Assembly: GCF_014654205.1 (NCBI RefSeq)
Contig: NZ_BNAW01000005.1
Span: 1 to 64,000, forward strand
DNA from: Amycolatopsis bullii
GTDB taxonomy: Bacteria; Actinomycetota; Actinomycetes; Mycobacteriales; Pseudonocardiaceae
Direction of reading: 5' to 3'
Length of the DNA: 64,000 nt
In this document: positions 60,209 to 64,000 of the stretch, one piece after another
Numbering within the stretch: position 1 is the stretch's first letter
Layout: every line of letters starts with the position of its first letter
Notes under the pieces: generated by a model
Database searches by the model: none
Told to the model about the DNA's origin: nothing
What the model saw: the letters and a program-made list of their open reading frames with translations, nothing else
Made by a program: the position numbers and the translations under genes

Positions 60209-60775
60209 TCACTCCGCCGAGTCGGGTTTCTTGGCGTTGAAACGCGCTTTCTTCTGCCGATTCCCGCACGTGTTCATGTCGCACCACCGGCGGGTGCGGC
60301 TCTGGCTCGTGTCGAAGAACGTGGCCCGGCAGGTCGGCGACGCGCACAGGGCCAGCTTCCCGTCTCGTTCGCCCGCGATGATGCTGATCGCGTCGGCGGC
60401 GATCACGCCGAGAGCGTCTTCCACGGAGGAAGGCGAACTGAGCCGCCACCGCCGCTTGCCGTCGGGCGTCAGGACGGCCGCGGCACGCCCCTGCGCGCTG
60501 CGGTCGTTGATGACCCGGACCGCGGCCTCGGGCAGTGCCTCCTGGACCGCGGCCGCCGTCGCGGCCGCGTGGATCGACTCCCTCAGCTCCCGGGCGAGGT
60601 CGAACTGGGCGGTCGTGCAGGACTCGACGGCGAGGCCGCTCACGGCCAGCCAGTCGACCAGCCGCTGCGGCGTCGGGATGCGCTCCACCGCGTCGCCACG
60701 ACGCTCGGTCAGCGTCGCCGTGAAGCTGGTCGCCAGCACGGAACCGAGGCGGAAGTCGGGGAACCCAGCACGCAT
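60209..60775 (-). CDS. CGNR zinc-finger (ABATE domain) regulator
   Basis: This 188-residue protein has an N-terminal ABATE domain and a C-terminal CGNR zinc finger, CASPTCRATFFDTSQSRTRR followed by WCDMNTCGNRQKK; four Cys can bind zinc. It is a putative stress-linked DNA-binding regulator family. It starts at ATG 60775 after AAGGTGG and is divergent from an epoxide hydrolase, with an inverted repeat between the two starts. Confidence 0.92.
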   Translation of the reverse strand: MRAGFPDFRLGSVLATSFTATLTERRGDAVERIPTPQRLVDWLAVSGLAVESCTTAQFDLARELRESIHAAATAAAVQEALPEAAVRVINDRSAQGRAAAVLTPDGKRRWRLSSPSSVEDALGVIAADAISIIAGERDGKLALCASPTCRATFFDTSQSRTRRWCDMNTCGNRQKKARFNAKKPDSAE

Positions 60776-60784
60776 GGAACCACC

Positions 60785-60841
60785 TTAGCCGGTTGCGACC
60801 GGCCTCGGGCCCTGTTAGAACCGTCTTAGCCGGTTCTAACG
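60785..60841. promoter_or_regulatory. Inverted and direct repeats between CGNR and epoxide hydrolase genes
   Basis: GTTAGAACCG (60815-60824) and CGGTTCTAAC (60832-60841) are perfect inverted arms around 7 bp. CTTAGCCGGTT occurs twice in the same direction (from 60785 and from 60827). The set overlaps the upstream sides of both divergent genes and is a likely site for the CGNR protein. Confidence 0.6.
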
Positions 60842-60858
60842 ACGACCGAGGAGGTCTC

Positions 60859-62034
60859 ATGTCCCATCCGACCAGCGATGTCCGGGCATTCAGCGCGCAC
60901 GCAACGGACGCCGACCTCGACGACCTGCGCGCGCGGCTGACCGTGGCGAGGCTGCCGGAAGCCGAGACGGTGCGCCCCGCCGCGGCCGGCCGGGAGCGGT
61001 GGGACCAGGGCGTTCCGCTCGCCGACCTGGTCGGGGTCGTGGACCACTGGCGCACCGCGTACGACTGGCGGGCGTTCGAAGACCGCCTCGACCGGATCGG
61101 CCAGTTCCGCACGACCATCGACGGGCTGGGCATCCACTTCCTGCACCGCCGGTCCCCGCGCGCGGACGCCACGCCGCTGGTCCTCACGCACGGCTGGCCG
61201 GGCAGCATCGCCGAGTTCACCGGCGTGGTGGACGAGCTGGCCGAGCCGGACGACGCGGACACGCCGGCGTTCCACGTCGTCGTTCCCTCGCTGCCGGGCT
61301 TCGGCTACAGCGACCGGCCGGCCACCACCGGGTGGGGCACCGAAAAGATCGCGGCCGCCTGGGTGGAATTGATGGGCCGGCTGGGCTACCCCGAGTTCCT
61401 CGCCCACGGAGGCGACTGGGGCGGCAACATCACCACGGTGCTCGCCGGCCGGTTCCCGGCGCGCGTCCTCGGCATCCACACGACGTTCGCCGCGGGGCCA
61501 CCCGGGATGACCACGGACGGGCTGACGGCGGAGGAACGCCGGTGGACCGAGGAAACCCACCACTTCTGGCACCACCGCGCGGCCTACGCGAAGCAGCAGG
61601 CCACCCGGCCGCAGACCATCGGCTACTCGCTCGTCGACTCGCCGGTCGGCCTGCTCGCCTGGATCCTCGACAAGTTCGCCGAGTGGTCGGACACCGACGA
61701 CAGCCCGTTCGAGACGATCCCCCTCGACACGGTCCTGGACGACGTCACCCTGTACTGGCTGACGCGCACCGGCGCGTCGGCGGCCCGCATCTACCACGAG
61801 AGCCACAACTCACTGGACCCCGAGCTCCGGGTCGACGTCCCGGCGGCGATCACGACCTACCCCCGGGACATCGAGAAGTACCCGCGCGCGTGGGCGCAGG
61901 AGCGGTACCGGCGGATCGTCCGGTGGAACTCGCCCGAGCGCGGGGGACACTTCCCGTCGCTGGAAATGCCCGGATATTTCGTCGAGGACCTGCGGAAGGG
62001 CCTCGCGGCGGTGCTCGCCGCTCACCGCACGTGA
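60859..62034 (+). CDS. Epoxide hydrolase (EHN domain plus alpha/beta hydrolase)
   Basis: This 391-residue protein starts at ATG 60859 after GAGGAGG. The N-terminal EHN domain (about 5-110) is followed by an alpha/beta hydrolase with oxyanion motif THGWPGS, nucleophile Asp186 in AHGGDWGGN and a C-terminal RGGHFPSLE-type segment with the catalytic His (ERGGHFPSLEMP). Lid tyrosines that would polarise the epoxide are plausible but not assigned. It converts an epoxide to a diol, perhaps in detoxification, under control of the divergent CGNR protein. Confidence 0.92.
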   Translation: MSHPTSDVRAFSAHATDADLDDLRARLTVARLPEAETVRPAAAGRERWDQGVPLADLVGVVDHWRTAYDWRAFEDRLDRIGQFRTTIDGLGIHFLHRRSPRADATPLVLTHGWPGSIAEFTGVVDELAEPDDADTPAFHVVVPSLPGFGYSDRPATTGWGTEKIAAAWVELMGRLGYPEFLAHGGDWGGNITTVLAGRFPARVLGIHTTFAAGPPGMTTDGLTAEERRWTEETHHFWHHRAAYAKQQATRPQTIGYSLVDSPVGLLAWILDKFAEWSDTDDSPFETIPLDTVLDDVTLYWLTRTGASAARIYHESHNSLDPELRVDVPAAITTYPRDIEKYPRAWAQERYRRIVRWNSPERGGHFPSLEMPGYFVEDLRKGLAAVLAAHRT

Positions 62035-63408
<1,374 letters not shown>

Positions 63409-63424
63409 CGCACGTTCTCCCTGA

Positions 63425-63454
63425 CGTCCCCGTCCGCAGCCGCGGGCGGGGACG
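63425..63454 (+). terminator. Rho-independent-like terminator after eno
   Basis: CGTCCCCGTCCGC (63425-63437) pairs with GCGGGCGGGGACG (63442-63454) over 13 bp with one G-U pair and loop AGCC. It is followed by the pyrimidine run CTTCCTTT. It begins 16 bp after the eno stop. Confidence 0.8.
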
Positions 63455-63567
63455 CTTCCTTTGCCGGGAGAAGTTGCGTGTGGGTTACGCATCTCACCCC
63501 GAATGCACCCGGATCACCCCTCCCCCGTCTTTCTCCGTGACGGTACGTAGCAGGGGGAGGCACTACC

Positions 63568-64000
63568 ATGAGTTCCCGTTCATCCCGATGGGCGCGGTGG
63601 CCGGGCACCTGGTTCACCGTCGCCCTCGCCCTCGTGCTGGCCGGCGTCCTGCTCCTGACGCCCGGCCGCGGTCAGACCCGGCCCGGCCCACCGGACGGCG
63701 GTCCGCCTCCCGCCGCCTCGACCACCGCCCCGCCGGTCGTCAAGGACGCGGAGTGGATGCGCCCGCTGCGCCCGGGCGAAAAGCCGCCGCAGTTCGTGCT
63801 CTTCTCCTTCGACGGCGCCGGCTCGCACGAGCACTGGAGCCGCTACCTGGCCCTCGCCAAATCCGTCAACGCGCACTTCAGCGGCTTCCTCTCCGGCATC
63901 TACCTGCTGACCGACGAGCAGCGGCCGCACTACACCGGGCCCGGCCACAAACCCGGCGCGGCCTCGATCGGCTTCGGCGGCAGCGCCGCGGAAGTCGCCA
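63568..64000 (+). CDS. Membrane-anchored polysaccharide deacetylase-like protein, N-terminal part (runs off window)
   Basis: The gene starts at ATG 63568 after GGGGGAGG and is open to the right edge, giving 144 residues. An N-terminal membrane anchor (about 15-31) is followed by a Pro/Gly-rich linker. The globular part begins PPQFVLFSFDGAGSHEHW, resembling the first strand and Asp motif of NodB-type deacetylases, then LALAKSVNAHFSGFLSGIY. The family call is tentative because the catalytic His motifs lie beyond the window. Confidence 0.7.
   Translation, partial: MSSRSSRWARWPGTWFTVALALVLAGVLLLTPGRGQTRPGPPDGGPPPAASTTAPPVVKDAEWMRPLRPGEKPPQFVLFSFDGAGSHEHWSRYLALAKSVNAHFSGFLSGIYLLTDEQRPHYTGPGHKPGAASIGFGGSAAEVA

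Overview
The window is very GC-rich and almost fully coding. Its genes are tightly packed, with many ATGA/GTGA start-stop overlaps. A conservon (CvnA-E), a LAL and a SARP regulator, two ROK regulators, a CGNR protein, a small laccase and a KstR-like site all point to a filamentous actinomycete. I infer the Pseudonocardiaceae, most likely Amycolatopsis; no rRNA or tRNA is present to test this. No CRISPR array, insertion sequence, prophage or RNA gene was seen.

Layout. 1-3.7 kb: the 3' end of a LanM lanthipeptide synthetase, a cysteine-free small peptide and a LAL regulator. 4-19.4 kb: a long leftward operon (ROK regulator, sugar ABC importer, Gfo/Idh oxidoreductase, two sugar-isomerase TIM barrels, two-domain laccase, giant secreted ThuA/GSDH/DUF1080 protein). 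It ends at a 19-bp hairpin and is followed by a secreted cupredoxin that shares a C-terminal module with the giant protein. Together they suggest oxidative, possibly 3-keto-sugar, use of carbohydrates. 19.4-26.2 kb: a second ROK protein, a small secreted peptide, a flavin monooxygenase/MarR pair with twin operators, an expansin-like protein, a GH43 and a frameshifted GH43-ricin lectin gene. 26.3-31.7 kb: a CHAT-caspase/TPR locus with a TPR protein, a membrane protein and a Cys-bearing small protein.

31.9-37.3 kb: a conservon whose P450 lacks the ExxR arginine, a sulfotransferase and a Cys-containing secreted protein. 37.3-42.9 kb: an L-sugar locus (RhaM mutarotase, GntR, ABC importer, enolase-superfamily dehydratase). 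42.9-50.7 kb: SDR/TetR, LysR/MFS, a mycothiol-type DinB protein, a FadD17-like ligase behind a KstR-type box, and a CE1 esterase with CBM2.

51.8-58.4 kb holds the most interesting locus. A 45-residue peptide with four cysteines is followed by a MauE-like membrane redox protein, a membrane-anchored CGPC thioredoxin, an ABC exporter and a small S26 signal peptidase, with a SARP regulator convergent to them. A strong hairpin separates the peptide gene from the rest. Direct repeats with an 11-bp period lie in its promoter, and the peptide carries an A-x-A cleavage motif just before its first cysteine. I infer a dedicated pathway that makes, oxidises, exports and trims a disulfide-bonded secreted peptide. 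The window ends with a GT-C transferase, a CGNR regulator, an epoxide hydrolase, an enolase and a truncated deacetylase-like protein.
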